DNA of 52,226 nt from Actinomycetaceae bacterium (GTDB lineage: Bacteria > Actinomycetota > Actinomycetes > Actinomycetales > Actinomycetaceae): NCBI GenBank assembly GCA_030537615.1, contig JAUNVP010000007.1, positions 1-52,226 on the forward strand, in the 5' to 3' direction. Numbering within the stretch: the first letter of the stretch is position 1; the number at the start of each line of letters is the position of its first letter. Positions 1 to 8,667 of this stretch are shown one piece after another. The notes under the pieces are model-generated. The model was not told where the DNA came from, made no database searches, and saw only the letters and a program-made list of their open reading frames with translations. The position numbers were made by a program, and so were the translations under genes.

Positions 1-55
1 ACCCAGGACCGGCGGATTATGAGTCCGCTGCTCTAACCGACTGAGCTATCGGAGC
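1..55 (-). tRNA. tRNA with CAT anticodon (Met elongator or Ile2), 5' part only
   Basis: Read on the minus strand this begins with a 7-nt acceptor arm (GCTCCGA), TA, a D-arm starting GCTCAG and closing GAGC, a 5-bp anticodon stem (GCGGA/TCCGC) and the loop CTCATAA, so the anticodon is CAT. The variable region and the start of the T stem follow before the window edge cuts the molecule, so the 3' half and CCA end are not visible. A CAT anticodon fits elongator methionine tRNA or the lysidine-modified isoleucine tRNA. The C4-C5 pair in the acceptor arm and the GAGCAG context would suit Ile2, but I cannot decide without the 3' half. Confidence 0.9.
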
Positions 56-156
56 ATGCTCACACAAGCGAGCACCATAAGAATGCCAGTGCTGACCCTC
101 GATAATCAAATGAGGGAGCCGTCGCGGGAGAATCAGTGGTGGTTTAGTGTGGTGGT

Positions 157-672
157 ATGTTGTTTACTTCTCGCCCGACACTTCCAGAACCCTTCAGTCA
201 CGTAGTTGAACGCAAGCCATTCAACCGGATCGACCGCAAGCGCCCTGCTCTCGAACTCGAATCAGGAAACTGGTTGCTACTTGCCCGGCAAGGCCCGTGC
301 GTCATCTCGGAAACTGACGCGCAGTTTATTTCCTATTGGCATGAGATTCAGCAGGCGAAGTGGGATGGTGAGACTAAGACCCTCTCGATTGATTGGGTCG
401 ATCCAACGCGCGAACCGATTACTATGGCAGCGAAGGCCGAGGAACCGCATGAGTTCATGATGAGCATGCAAGAGTACGTGGAGTACGTTGTTGTCTCGTC
501 CGGTCAACGAGTTGCCGACAATGGTACGACTATTACGGCTTCTATTCGCCGTCGCGAGGATGGTGAGCTGTTCTCAGCTCTTGTCGCTGATGGTCCGCTC
601 GATGAACAGGGTGAAGAACTCGCGCACCAACTGGAAAGGCGTCTGCGTGAAGGTGTCGGCCTCGACTATTAG
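157..672 (+). CDS. conserved hypothetical protein, 171 aa
   Basis: I do not recognise a family. The 171-residue product is soluble and acidic, with no signal peptide, membrane segment or repeat. The N-terminal third is basic (ERKPFNRIDRKRP, residues 18-30) and the C-terminus is charged (ERRLREG). The codon pattern looks like that of its neighbours. There is no Shine-Dalgarno sequence before the ATG, but a -10-like TAGTGT lies at 145-150, six bases upstream, so the message may be leaderless. It stands between a tRNA gene on the other strand and a convergent lipoprotein gene, so it is probably a single-gene unit. No function is proposed. Confidence 0.7.
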   Translation: MLFTSRPTLPEPFSHVVERKPFNRIDRKRPALELESGNWLLLARQGPCVISETDAQFISYWHEIQQAKWDGETKTLSIDWVDPTREPITMAAKAEEPHEFMMSMQEYVEYVVVSSGQRVADNGTTITASIRRREDGELFSALVADGPLDEQGEELAHQLERRLREGVGLDY

Positions 673-706
673 CTCCTGATTGGTCGGCTGAGGGCTGACG
701 CCCAAA

Positions 707-1882
707 TTAGCGACCGTCGGAGTCGCCCGGTGTACCCGTCTCGGCATCCTCAACTGCGGTGTCGCTCGAATCGTCAGAAGTGATAGTAATGCCAGGGACC
801 GCGGGGACAGCTCCTAGCTGATTCCAGTACCGGAGTGTTTCAATCAACTGCGCAAACCCAAGGGGGCGAACACTTTCTTCCTGAGCCAGTGGAAGTACGA
901 GGTTAGGGTGCTTGATGAACAGCGTGAGGGAAACACTCAGTAGACGCTGTTCGATTTCATCGACAGGGGAGGCTACGTCAGCGTCCTTGAGGTCGTGCTC
1001 GAACGCGCCAATACACGAGGGGATGCGCTCGTCAGGAACGTCAAGAGCGAGGAGATTCGCGGTGAGGGTCAGGAGTTTCTCGGTTTGTTCCTGTCCGTGG
1101 TATTCCGTCCAACTTGGCCCATCCGCACTGTCAGGGCCGGCGGTGTAGAGCGGAATAAGCTGCGTCGCACAATCCCAGCCGGCGATTGCAGTGGCAAGAT
1201 CGGACTTTGCCTCGTCAGTGAGTGAGGACGGTGTTGCATCGGCCAGACCGAATGCTGGCGAGACCCATGTGTCGACCTCGCTACCGCTGATGCCGAGTGC
1301 GTCAGCTAGTCGGAGACCGTCGGCAATACGTCCGAGTGCGACTGCGCTGACGGCAATGCGGTCGTCCATGTCATCGAGAGTGTCGATACTATGCAAAACC
1401 GTGATTCCCGACTCAACCGCGCGTCGGGCCACGATATGAGCATCGGGGTAGGGCTCGGGTAGCGCAGGCAGGGTGGGAGCATCGGAGGGCGGGCCTGCTG
1501 GCCATGGCTCCCATAGGCCACCGAGTACCTGGGAGCGCTCAATCGAATGATCGGCGATTGCGGTTAGCACGTCGGAACAACTATTGCAGTCATCGATAGT
1601 TTCTTGCGCCAGGTCGCGGGCAGACTGCTCGATGAGGAGATCTTGACGAACCGTATCTTGGAACATTTGCTCGTCAACTGACAGCGTCGGCAAAACGGGT
1701 TTGGTGTTCTCAAAATAGATGCCACCGCATCCGCTGAGAGCCAGTGTGGATACCAGGGCAACCCCCGCAAGGCCTGTGCGGCGTGCTCGACTGGGGTCTC
1801 GCGCGACTTCTCGTGACGTTCGCCGAGTGGTAACTATGTGCCAAATGCGAGTTAAATCTTGCATAATAGTCATTCCGATCAT
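707..1882 (-). CDS. putative lipoprotein, 391 aa
   Basis: An export signal is visible: a basic stretch (SRARR, residues 31-35), a hydrophobic core (GLAGVALVSTLAL) and a lipobox L-S-G-C with Cys52, so the mature protein should be diacylglyceryl-anchored outside the membrane. The N-region is unusually long if translation starts at 1882. In-frame ATGs at 1873 and 1864 are alternatives, and none has a strong ribosome-binding site. The mature part looks helical and acidic, includes a Cys pair (DDCNSC), and ends in a low-complexity Asp/Thr tail. A ferritin-like DUF4439 relationship is possible because such genes often sit next to rimP, but I see no decisive motif. It is divergent from rimP. Confidence 0.65.
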   Translation of the reverse strand: MIGMTIMQDLTRIWHIVTTRRTSREVARDPSRARRTGLAGVALVSTLALSGCGGIYFENTKPVLPTLSVDEQMFQDTVRQDLLIEQSARDLAQETIDDCNSCSDVLTAIADHSIERSQVLGGLWEPWPAGPPSDAPTLPALPEPYPDAHIVARRAVESGITVLHSIDTLDDMDDRIAVSAVALGRIADGLRLADALGISGSEVDTWVSPAFGLADATPSSLTDEAKSDLATAIAGWDCATQLIPLYTAGPDSADGPSWTEYHGQEQTEKLLTLTANLLALDVPDERIPSCIGAFEHDLKDADVASPVDEIEQRLLSVSLTLFIKHPNLVLPLAQEESVRPLGFAQLIETLRYWNQLGAVPAVPGITITSDDSSDTAVEDAETGTPGDSDGR

Positions 1883-1903
1883 CGTCTTCGATCATGGCAT
1901 GAG

Positions 1904-1909
1904 TACAAT
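1904..1909 (+). promoter_or_regulatory. -10 element of the rimP-nusA-infB operon
   Basis: TACAAT is a near-consensus -10 hexamer. Transcription would start near 1916, leaving a short leader with the AGGAGA site at 1925-1930 and the GTG start of rimP at 1935. I see no clear -35 element. The position argues against the in-frame ATG at 1899 as the rimP start, since it would lie inside the promoter. Confidence 0.45.
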
Positions 1910-1934
1910 GGTTGATGCGGTATTAGGAGAGAGT

Positions 1935-2423
1935 GTGAGTAAAAAGTCAGTAGAACGTCAGATTGAGGAGCTCGTAGCGCCCATTGTTGGCGCCCGGGAT
2001 CTATTTCTCGAATCTGTCACGGTGACGGCGGGAAAGAATCCGCTCGTGCGCGTGACAGTAGATCTTCCCGAGGGGCCTGGTGCTGTCGATTCAGATGCCA
2101 TCAATGAAGTCACCAAGGCGATTTCGCAGGCACTGGATGAGGCTGATCCGATCACGCACTCGTACACGCTCGAAGTGTCCACTCCCGGCGCGGAACGTCA
2201 ACTGACGACCGCGCGTCACTTTTCGCGAACAATCGGCCATTTGGTCGAGATTCGCACCCACGATGGTCGCCGCATCAAAGGACGTGTTCTTGATGCAACG
2301 ACCACCACCGTCACTGTTAACACCGCCGATGGGCAAAAGAAACAGCACGACGATGCCCCCACCGTCGTCGAGTTGGATGACGTGAAGAAAGCTCGTTCGC
2401 GCGTCGAACTACGGACAGTTTAA
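1935..2423 (+). CDS. rimP: ribosome maturation factor RimP
   Basis: RimP binds the 30S subunit and assists late 16S assembly around S12 and S19. The 162-residue product has the family layout: an N-terminal alpha/beta domain with the LEVSTPGAER motif (canonical EVSSPGxxRPL), followed by a small Sm-like barrel (VEIRTHDGRRIKGRVLDA) and a C-terminal lysine-rich strand. I chose GTG at 1935 because AGGAGA lies five bases upstream. An in-frame ATG at 1899 would give 12 more residues but overlaps the likely -10 box. It is the first gene of the rimP-nusA-ylxR-infB operon, with nusA 10 bases downstream, as is usual in bacteria. Confidence 0.93.
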   Translation: MSKKSVERQIEELVAPIVGARDLFLESVTVTAGKNPLVRVTVDLPEGPGAVDSDAINEVTKAISQALDEADPITHSYTLEVSTPGAERQLTTARHFSRTIGHLVEIRTHDGRRIKGRVLDATTTTVTVNTADGQKKQHDDAPTVVELDDVKKARSRVELRTV

Positions 2424-2433
2424 GGAGTGCGTC

Positions 2434-3471
2434 ATGGAAATTGATATGAGAGCCCTACGTGAAGTAGGTGCATCCCTCGAGATTGACGGCGATACGCTGG
2501 TCAGCGCCATCGAAGAAGCACTGTTGAAGGTGTACTACAAGATGCCCGGCGCCATTCGTGAAGCCCGCATTAATATTGACCAACGCACTGGTCGTGTCAC
2601 CGTACTGGCAACCGAATTCGATGACGATGACAATCCGATCGGAGAGTTCGATGACACGCCGAAAGAGTTCGGGCGAATCGCCACGGCAACTGCACGATCG
2701 GTCATTGCTCAGCGCTTGCGTGAAGCAGACGATTCAAAAGTTCTCGGAGAGTTCCGTGATCGGACTGGCTCGATTGTGGTTGGAACGGTTGAAGCAAACC
2801 GGAATCCGAACGTCACCTTGCTCCGGGTAGGAGAGTTCGAGGCTATTTTGCCCGACGCGGAGAAAGTGCCTGGTGAAACCTATGAGCACGGCACAGTCAT
2901 TCGCGCCTATGTTGTCGATGTGACTCGAGGAGAGAAGGGTGCGCGGATCACGGTTTCGCGTACGCACCCCGGCCTCGTCGAAGGTCTGTTCGAACGAGAG
3001 GTTCCTGAGATTGGTGACGGCCTCGTCTCGATTCGATCGATTGCCCGCGAAGCTGGACACCGAACGAAAATCGCAGTTGCCGCGAACAAGGACGGTGTCA
3101 ACGCCAAGGGCGCATGTATCGGACCAATGGGCCGACGAGTTCGTGCGGTCATGGCTGAGCTACAGGGGGAGAAGATCGACATCGTCGATTACTCGTCTGA
3201 TCCGGCTCGATATGTGGCTAACTCCCTGTCGCCAGCACGGGTATCGTCGGTGACGATTCCCAACCCGGATGAAAAGAGAGCCACCGTTATCGTTCCCGAT
3301 TTCCAGTTCTCGTTGGCGATTGGTCGAGAAGGCCAGAATGCCCGTCTTGCCGCCCGCTTGTGCGGCTACCACATCGACATTCATTCGGATACGGAAGCAG
3401 GATACGGCCCGATCCCCTCAGACGTATCGCGTCCGGATTCCGCTCAGAAGGATGATGACGGGCTTAACTGA
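2434..3471 (+). CDS. nusA: transcription termination/antitermination factor NusA
   Basis: NusA binds RNA polymerase and nascent RNA and controls pausing, termination and antitermination. The 345 residues cover the N-terminal polymerase-binding domain (about 1-110), an S1 domain (about 113-180) and two KH domains, with KH1 loop GACIGPMGRR at 226-235 and KH2 loop LAIGREGQNARLA at 294-306. The C-terminal acidic repeats of the E. coli protein are absent, as is normal in actinobacteria. AAGGAG upstream of the ATG is a good ribosome-binding site. The last 17 bases overlap ylxR, suggesting translational coupling. Confidence 0.97.
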   Translation: MEIDMRALREVGASLEIDGDTLVSAIEEALLKVYYKMPGAIREARINIDQRTGRVTVLATEFDDDDNPIGEFDDTPKEFGRIATATARSVIAQRLREADDSKVLGEFRDRTGSIVVGTVEANRNPNVTLLRVGEFEAILPDAEKVPGETYEHGTVIRAYVVDVTRGEKGARITVSRTHPGLVEGLFEREVPEIGDGLVSIRSIAREAGHRTKIAVAANKDGVNAKGACIGPMGRRVRAVMAELQGEKIDIVDYSSDPARYVANSLSPARVSSVTIPNPDEKRATVIVPDFQFSLAIGREGQNARLAARLCGYHIDIHSDTEAGYGPIPSDVSRPDSAQKDDDGLN

Positions 3472-3799
3472 CGCGAGAACAGACGACTCATTGGCGCACG
3501 CGCCTGAACGCACGTGCATCGGATGTCGACAAAAGGGGCCGGTGCCCGAGCTCGTGCGTTGCGCATATTCCAGTCAAACCGGGATGGTTACGGTAGATTT
3601 TGCGCGGACGATGCCGGGGCGCGGAGCATGGATTCACCCTCGCCAGCAGTGTGTGATACATGCCATGAAGGCGCGCGCTTTTACACGCGCCCTCAAACTA
3701 GTGGATAATGGGGAACAGGTAACGCTTGACGAAGTTGCTTTAGAGCGTCTGAGTCTGTTGCCCAATCCAGTGCGCAAGTCGCGTGCTGCGGACGATTGA
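3455..3799 (+). CDS. ylxR: YlxR family RNA-binding protein
   Basis: This small basic protein (114 aa) belongs to the YlxR/DUF448 family encoded between nusA and infB in many Gram-positive bacteria; a Bacillus member has been linked to RNase P. Visible signatures are ERTCIGCR (residues 18-25), GRGAWIHP (55-62) and RAFTRAL (74-80). Cys21 and Cys24 form a CxxC pair. The start is taken at the second of two adjacent ATGs (3452, 3455), behind AGAAGG. It overlaps the end of nusA, so it is probably translationally coupled. The usual length is about 90-110 residues. Confidence 0.88.
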   Translation: MTGLTDARTDDSLAHAPERTCIGCRQKGPVPELVRCAYSSQTGMVTVDFARTMPGRGAWIHPRQQCVIHAMKARAFTRALKLVDNGEQVTLDEVALERLSLLPNPVRKSRAADD

Positions 3800-3867
3800 T
3801 GGAAGCGGGTTGGAAGCCCATGGGCACCCGATGAGTACCCAGCGATGAGCTGCCAGCAGAAATAGTA

Positions 3868-3898
3868 GTCCGTCCTGTTTGGGCGGACCCGAACAGGA
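3868..3898 (+). promoter_or_regulatory. two alternative hairpins over the infB ribosome-binding site
   Basis: Two stems compete for the same bases. Hairpin A pairs 3868-3875 with 3881-3888 (8 bp, one G-U). Hairpin B pairs 3873-3883 with 3888-3898 (11 bp, one G-U) around a four-base loop CGGA. Hairpin B takes in the first bases of the AGGAGA site (3895-3900) that serves the infB GTG at 3904, while hairpin A leaves it free. The pairing is read directly from sequence; a regulatory switch is inference. Confidence 0.5.
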
Positions 3899-3903
3899 GA
3901 ATT

Positions 3904-6768
3904 GTGGCAAAACTGCGTGTACACGAGCTTGCGAAAGAGCTCGGAATCACCAGCAAGGAATTGCTGACGCACCTGAAAGATAGCGGTGAGTTTGTGAAGT
4001 CGGCATCGTCGACTATTCAGCCACCGGTTGTGCGTCGCGTTCGCGAAGCATTAGGTAAGAAGAAGTCTGCCGACAAGGAGTCGGCATCTAAGCCGGCTAA
4101 ACCAGCGGCGAAGAAAAAGACGACAGCGAAGCCGGCCCCCAAACCGCGGCCGGCTGCAGATCAAGCGAGCCCGGCGACTGCAGAGCCGGTCGAGCAGGAC
4201 AAATCCGCTGAAGCGGAGAAATCCGTTAAGCCTGAGAAGACGAAGCCAAAGAAGAAGTCGACACCTCGTCCAACGAGCAATGTGCCGACTCCTGCAGATG
4301 TTCTCGGTGGCGCCCGTAAACCGTCACCTGCGCAAGAAGAAAAACCAGAACCGAAACGACGTGCCGACGCGCCCAAACCTGGACAGACTCCGGCTCCTGG
4401 GCCACGTCCTGGAAACAACCCGTTTGCCCCGAGCCAGGGAATGCCCCGGCCGGGCGGTACCGGTGGACCTCGTCCGGGACCTCGGCCAGGTCCGCGTCCT
4501 GGAAACAACCCGTTTGCTCCGAGCCAGGGAATGCCTCGCCCCGGTGGCGGTGGCCAAGGTCGTGGCGGAGGCCGCGGCGGTCAGCGGTCCGGAGCGCCAG
4601 CTCGCGGATCAGGTCGCCCAGGTCGCGCACCGCAATCGCGCGGTCCGCGTCCCAACCCGGGGATGATGCCCGGTCAAAGCGGCTTGGAAAAGCCAACTCC
4701 ATCACGTTCTTCTGAGCGGGGCGGTGGAGGTCGCGGTCGCGGTCGCGGGCAGCAGGGTCCGGGTGGTTTCGGTGGCGGTCCGCGCGGCGGCTTCGGAGGT
4801 GGCCCATCCGGTCCTCCTCGCGGTGGTCGCGGTGGCCGCGGTGCAACCCAGGGTGCTTTCGGTCGCGGAGGCGGCGGTAAGCGAGGACGCAAGTCGAAGC
4901 GCGCCAAGCGCCAAGAATTTGAGCAACAAAATGCTCCCGTTATCGGCGGCGTATCTATTCCGCGCGGCAATGGCAAGGTTATTCGCATCCGCCAGGGCGC
5001 GTCCCTCGCCGACCTGGCCGACAAGATCGATGTGAATCCCGCGTCGCTGGTTACCGTACTCCTTCACCTCGGTGAAATGGCGACTGCTACCCAGTCTCTC
5101 GATGAGGACACCTTCGCACTTCTCGGTGAAGAGCTCGGCTACGAAGTCGAGGTTGTGTCACCCGAGGACGAAGACCGTGAGCTTCTTGAATCTTTCGATA
5201 TTGACCTCGAAGCTGAAGAACTGCACGACGAAGAGAACATGCAGCCGCGGCCTCCGGTCGTCACGGTGATGGGACACGTCGACCACGGTAAGACGAAACT
5301 CCTCGATGCGGTGCGTCGCACGGACGTCGTCGAATCCGAGCACGGTGGCATTACCCAGCACATTGGTGCGTACCAGGTGCGAGTCACGCATGAGGGTGAA
5401 AAGCATCTCATAACCTTTATTGACACCCCGGGCCACGAAGCCTTCACGGCCATGCGTGCACGCGGTGCTCAGGTTACTGACATTGCCATTCTCGTCGTGG
5501 CAGCCGATGACGGTGTCATGCCGCAGACGGTGGAAGCGATTAACCACGCTCAGGCGGCGGGAGTTCCCATCGTTGTGGCAGTGAACAAAGTCGATAAGCC
5601 CGAGGCGAAGCCGGACAAGATTCGTCAGCAGCTCACCGAATACAATCTGGTGGCTGAAGAGTATGGCGGCGATGTCATGTTCGTTGACGTTTCCGCTAAG
5701 GAACGTCAAGGAATCTCAGACCTGCTTGAAGCCGTGCTCCTCACGGCCGAAGCAGCCCTCGACCTCGAAGCGAACCCTGATTCCGAAGCTCGTGGCGTTT
5801 CCATCGAAGCGAACCTCGACAGAGGACGCGGCGCCGTGGCGACTATGCTCGTCCAGCGCGGCACGCTCCGCGTTGGTGACGCGATTGTAGCCGGGTCCGC
5901 GTACGGTCGCGTACGCGCGATGTTCGACGAGTGGGGCGACGCTGTGGAAGAGGCTGGACCGTCGCGTCCGGTGCAGGTTCTCGGCCTGACTTCCGTGCCT
6001 CGTGCAGGCGATGCCTTCCTCGTCGCCTCCGACGACCGCACCGCCCGCCAGATCGCTGATAAACGCGAATCTGCAGAGCGTCAGGCGCAGCTCGCTCGCC
6101 GCCGCAAGCGCGTGTCACTTGAAGACTTCGACAAGGTCCTTAAGGAAGGCAAGGTTGATACTCTCAACCTCATCATCAAGGGTGACGTCTCCGGTGCTGT
6201 TGAAGCGCTCGAAGATTCCCTGCTTAAGATCGATGTGGGCGAAGAGGTCGCATTGCGGATCATCCACCGCGGTGTCGGTGCGATTACGCAGAACGACGTT
6301 AACCTGGCAACTGTCGATAATGCAGTAATCATCGGCTTTAACGTTCGCCCGGCTGAGCATGTAGCGAAGTTGGCCGACGAAGAAGGCGTCGAGATCAAGT
6401 ACTACTCGGTCATCTACTCCGCCCTCGAAGAGGTCGAAGCAGCGATGAAGGGCATGCTCAAGCCGATCTACGAAGAGGCGCAACTTGGTACGGCGGAAAT
6501 CCGTCAGGTATTCCGTTCCGGCAAGTACGGCAACATTGCCGGCTGTATCGTCCGCAAGGGAACGATCAAGCGGGGTACCAACGCTCGCCTCATCCGCGAC
6601 GGCGTGGTCTTGAAGGAAGACCTCGAGATCAAGTCGCTACGTCGGGAAAAGGACGACGTCACGGAAGTTCGCGAAGGTTTCGAGTGCGGTATGACACTCG
6701 GCTGGAAGGACATTGCCGAAGGCGACATTATCGAAACGTGGGAAATGCGCGAAAAACCGCGTGAATAA
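3904..6768 (+). CDS. infB: translation initiation factor IF-2
   Basis: IF2 is the GTPase that brings formyl-Met-tRNA to the 30S subunit and promotes subunit joining. The 954 residues include an N-terminal IF2N domain (1-50), a long Lys/Pro/Gly/Arg-rich linker (about 55-335), a second IF2N domain (about 350-405) and the GTPase core with G1 GHVDHGKT (457-464), G3 DTPGH (507-511), G4 NKVD (561-564) and G5 SAK (597-599). The beta-barrel and IF2-C domains follow. The start is GTG behind CAGGAGA. The linker contains a duplicated 30-residue unit. A strong terminator follows the gene, so it ends the operon. Confidence 0.98.
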   Translation: MAKLRVHELAKELGITSKELLTHLKDSGEFVKSASSTIQPPVVRRVREALGKKKSADKESASKPAKPAAKKKTTAKPAPKPRPAADQASPATAEPVEQDKSAEAEKSVKPEKTKPKKKSTPRPTSNVPTPADVLGGARKPSPAQEEKPEPKRRADAPKPGQTPAPGPRPGNNPFAPSQGMPRPGGTGGPRPGPRPGPRPGNNPFAPSQGMPRPGGGGQGRGGGRGGQRSGAPARGSGRPGRAPQSRGPRPNPGMMPGQSGLEKPTPSRSSERGGGGRGRGRGQQGPGGFGGGPRGGFGGGPSGPPRGGRGGRGATQGAFGRGGGGKRGRKSKRAKRQEFEQQNAPVIGGVSIPRGNGKVIRIRQGASLADLADKIDVNPASLVTVLLHLGEMATATQSLDEDTFALLGEELGYEVEVVSPEDEDRELLESFDIDLEAEELHDEENMQPRPPVVTVMGHVDHGKTKLLDAVRRTDVVESEHGGITQHIGAYQVRVTHEGEKHLITFIDTPGHEAFTAMRARGAQVTDIAILVVAADDGVMPQTVEAINHAQAAGVPIVVAVNKVDKPEAKPDKIRQQLTEYNLVAEEYGGDVMFVDVSAKERQGISDLLEAVLLTAEAALDLEANPDSEARGVSIEANLDRGRGAVATMLVQRGTLRVGDAIVAGSAYGRVRAMFDEWGDAVEEAGPSRPVQVLGLTSVPRAGDAFLVASDDRTARQIADKRESAERQAQLARRRKRVSLEDFDKVLKEGKVDTLNLIIKGDVSGAVEALEDSLLKIDVGEEVALRIIHRGVGAITQNDVNLATVDNAVIIGFNVRPAEHVAKLADEEGVEIKYYSVIYSALEEVEAAMKGMLKPIYEEAQLGTAEIRQVFRSGKYGNIAGCIVRKGTIKRGTNARLIRDGVVLKEDLEIKSLRREKDDVTEVREGFECGMTLGWKDIAEGDIIETWEMREKPRE
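4405..4547 (+). repeat. duplicated 90-bp unit in the infB linker
   Basis: A block starting at 4405 recurs at 4495; the first 41 bases match with one synonymous change (C/T). The protein segment [18 protein letters not shown] therefore appears twice, at residues 168 and 198. It lies in the disordered linker, where a length change would be tolerated. The near-identity at DNA level suggests a recent tandem duplication. Confidence 0.85.
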
Positions 6769-6779
6769 ATCTCACGAAG

Positions 6780-6822
6780 AATGCGGCCCTCACATTGGTG
6801 AGGGCCGCATTTGCGTCTTTTT
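6780..6822 (+). terminator. intrinsic terminator after infB
   Basis: A perfect stem pairs 6780-6793 with 6798-6811 (ATGCGGCCCTCAC and its complement) around the loop ATTG. A run of five T begins seven bases after the stem. This closes the nusA-infB transcription unit. A possible rbfA promoter overlaps it: TTTGCG at 6810-6815 and TAAACT at 6833-6838, 17 bases apart. Confidence 0.85.
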
Positions 6823-6862
6823 CGGTATAACCTAAACTCAGTTTGAGAGTGTAGGAGGACAA

Positions 6863-7291
6863 ATGGCAGACGAAACCCGCCAACGCAAAGTAGCAGACCG
6901 AATCCACGAAACTGTGGCGCGGCTACTCGAACGGCGTATCAAAGATCCACGGCTTGGTTTTGTGACGATTACAGATGTTCGGGTGACTGGCGACCTTCAG
7001 CATGCGACGATTTTCTACACCGTCTACGGTTCTGAGGAAGAGGCTGAACAGTCCGCGCGGGCACTCCGATCCGCGAAAGGACTCATCCGATCGGAGGTCG
7101 GAAAAGCTCTCGGGATTCGACTGACACCAGCCATTGAATTTAAGGCGGATGCACTGCCGCAGAGTGCGGCTCGTATCGAGGATGCTCTAGCCCGGGCGAA
7201 GGCTGAAGATGAGCGCGTCGCTAATCTTGCTCAGTCCGCTCAGCCCGCCGGTGATCCCGATCCTTACAAGCGGGATGAGCCTACCGAGTGA
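6863..7291 (+). CDS. rbfA: ribosome-binding factor A
   Basis: RbfA binds the 30S subunit near helix 1 of 16S rRNA and is needed for late maturation and cold growth. The 142-residue product carries the single KH-like domain with the family signature [21 protein letters not shown]-type start (about 12-35) and the [15 protein letters not shown] strand. A C-terminal charged tail of about 20 residues extends beyond the fold. TAGGAGGA lies just upstream of the ATG. It probably has its own promoter downstream of the infB terminator. The stop codon overlaps the truB start (GTGA), so the two are translationally coupled. Confidence 0.95.
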   Translation: MADETRQRKVADRIHETVARLLERRIKDPRLGFVTITDVRVTGDLQHATIFYTVYGSEEEAEQSARALRSAKGLIRSEVGKALGIRLTPAIEFKADALPQSAARIEDALARAKAEDERVANLAQSAQPAGDPDPYKRDEPTE

Positions 7292-8274
7292 GAAGGCAAC
7301 TCGAAGCGATCCGCGCGCACGTGACTGCCGCGGATGGGATCGTTGTTGTTGATAAGCCTGCCGGCTTCACTAGCCACGATGTTGTTGGAGCGATGCGGCG
7401 CCTCGCGGCCACTCGGAAAGTGGGGCACGCGGGCACGCTCGACCCCATGGCAACCGGGGTGCTTATCCTCGGCATCGGCAAAGCGACCCGGCTGTTGCAC
7501 TACATTACGGGGGCCGATAAAACCTATACCGCAACCGTTGTGCTGGGAGTAGCAACGGACTCCGACGATGCCGACGGCCAGGTGATCGAAACAAACGGTT
7601 GCGGTGACATCTCGGAAGTCGAGATCGATCAAGCCATTCGCGCACTGACAGGAACTATCGAACAGGTTCCGGCAACCGTCTCCGCCATTAAGGTTGGCGG
7701 GAAACGTGCTCATGCTCTTCACCGGAACGGTCAGAGCGTGACACTTCAGGCGCGCTCGGTGACCGTATCGCGCTTCGAACGAACGTCACCGCTTCGAACC
7801 GTTGTCCGGTCTTTCGCACAAAGTGACACAGTGGAGACCATCGAATTTGATGTTGAGGTCGAGTGTTCGTCGGGCACCTATGTTCGGTGCCTGGCCCGTG
7901 ACCTTGGAACCATGATGGGAACCGGAGGCCACCTGAGTGCTCTGCGACGGACACGAGTAGGGAAGTGGACGATCAACGAGGCAACGACAATCGACGCGTG
8001 CAATGCCGTAATCAATCGTGCCAATCGCCTCGAACCACCGGCAGCATTGGACACGATCTCCTTGACCGATGCGTGTACGAAAATGTTTGACGTCCTCGAC
8101 CTCACTGCGGCAGAAGCACGAGCACTGAGCTTTGGTAACGCAACGACAATTGAACCGCGTACCTCGGAGAACGTGCCCATTGCGGCCATTTATGACGGTC
8201 GCGTTCAAGCACTGATTGAACTGCAGAAAGACCGTTACCGGCCGCTCATCGTATTCGAAGTACACAGCGAGTAA
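7288..8274 (+). CDS. truB: tRNA pseudouridine(55) synthase TruB
   Basis: TruB converts U55 in the T-loop of nearly all tRNAs to pseudouridine and also acts as a tRNA chaperone. The catalytic motif [14 protein letters not shown] is at residues 46-59 with the nucleophile Asp52, preceded by [14 protein letters not shown] second family motif, [15 protein letters not shown], is in the middle, and the C-terminal part resembles the TruB C-terminal domain of actinobacteria. The start is GTG at 7288, overlapping the rbfA stop; 328 residues is somewhat long because of a short insertion between the ARS and EFDVEVEC segments. Confidence 0.96.
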   Translation: MRRQLEAIRAHVTAADGIVVVDKPAGFTSHDVVGAMRRLAATRKVGHAGTLDPMATGVLILGIGKATRLLHYITGADKTYTATVVLGVATDSDDADGQVIETNGCGDISEVEIDQAIRALTGTIEQVPATVSAIKVGGKRAHALHRNGQSVTLQARSVTVSRFERTSPLRTVVRSFAQSDTVETIEFDVEVECSSGTYVRCLARDLGTMMGTGGHLSALRRTRVGKWTINEATTIDACNAVINRANRLEPPAALDTISLTDACTKMFDVLDLTAAEARALSFGNATTIEPRTSENVPIAAIYDGRVQALIELQKDRYRPLIVFEVHSE

Positions 8275-8301
8275 GATAATTGGGGATTATAAGGAGAGAT
8301 C

Positions 8302-8637
8302 ATGACTGAACCCGCACAAAGTGAAGAATTTCTTGAAGAACGCAACGAACTCGGACTGCGCGACAAAGACGCCTCCGGCGAGTGCGGTTGCGGAGGCAAG
8401 GGGAATTGTCGCTCTGCGGAATCTGCATCTGAACCGAAAGAATCGGCGTGCGGGTGTCAAGAGGTTGAAGAGCCAAAGGAATCCGGCTGCGGTTGCGGCG
8501 GTAAGGGCCGCAGCCATGGGCACGGGCATGGACATGGACATGATCGGAGGCACCGTCACGGTGGGTGCGGTTGCGGTCGCGGAGAAGCCAAGGCCGTAGC
8601 GACCGAGAAAACTTCGTGTGGATGCGGATCGCACTAA
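8302..8637 (+). CDS. small Cys/Gly/His-rich protein, probably metal-binding
   Basis: I do not recognise a named family. The 111-residue product has 11 cysteines, ten of them in five C-G-C pairs (28/30, 50/52, 63/65, 89/91, 106/108) plus Cys36, and 8 histidines, five in an S-H-G-H-G-H-G-H-G-H run at 71-80. Two segments are internally repeated: CGCGGKG (28-34, 63-69) and EPKES(A/G)CGC (44-52, 57-65). The first 25 residues are acidic and helical. There is no signal peptide or membrane segment. AAGGAG lies five bases before the ATG, so it is likely translated. It sits between truB and ribF on the same strand. Thiol/imidazole metal binding (Zn, Ni, Cu) or a metallothionein-like buffer is inference from composition only. 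Confidence 0.75.
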   Translation: MTEPAQSEEFLEERNELGLRDKDASGECGCGGKGNCRSAESASEPKESACGCQEVEEPKESGCGCGGKGRSHGHGHGHGHDRRHRHGGCGCGRGEAKAVATEKTSCGCGSH

Positions 8638-8667
8638 TTTCTAACGATTAAGGAATCCTTCAGCACA

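Noticed and set aside
1899-1934. Upstream ATG as the rimP start
   Set aside because: It falls within the probable -10 region, and AGGAGA fits the GTG at 1935.
4226-4846. Long minus-strand frame inside infB
   Set aside because: It is antisense to the Gly/Arg/Pro-rich IF2 linker, whose codon bias opens the other strand.
8638-8667. FMN riboswitch before ribF
   Set aside because: Only 30 bases separate ribF from the preceding gene, too few for the aptamer.
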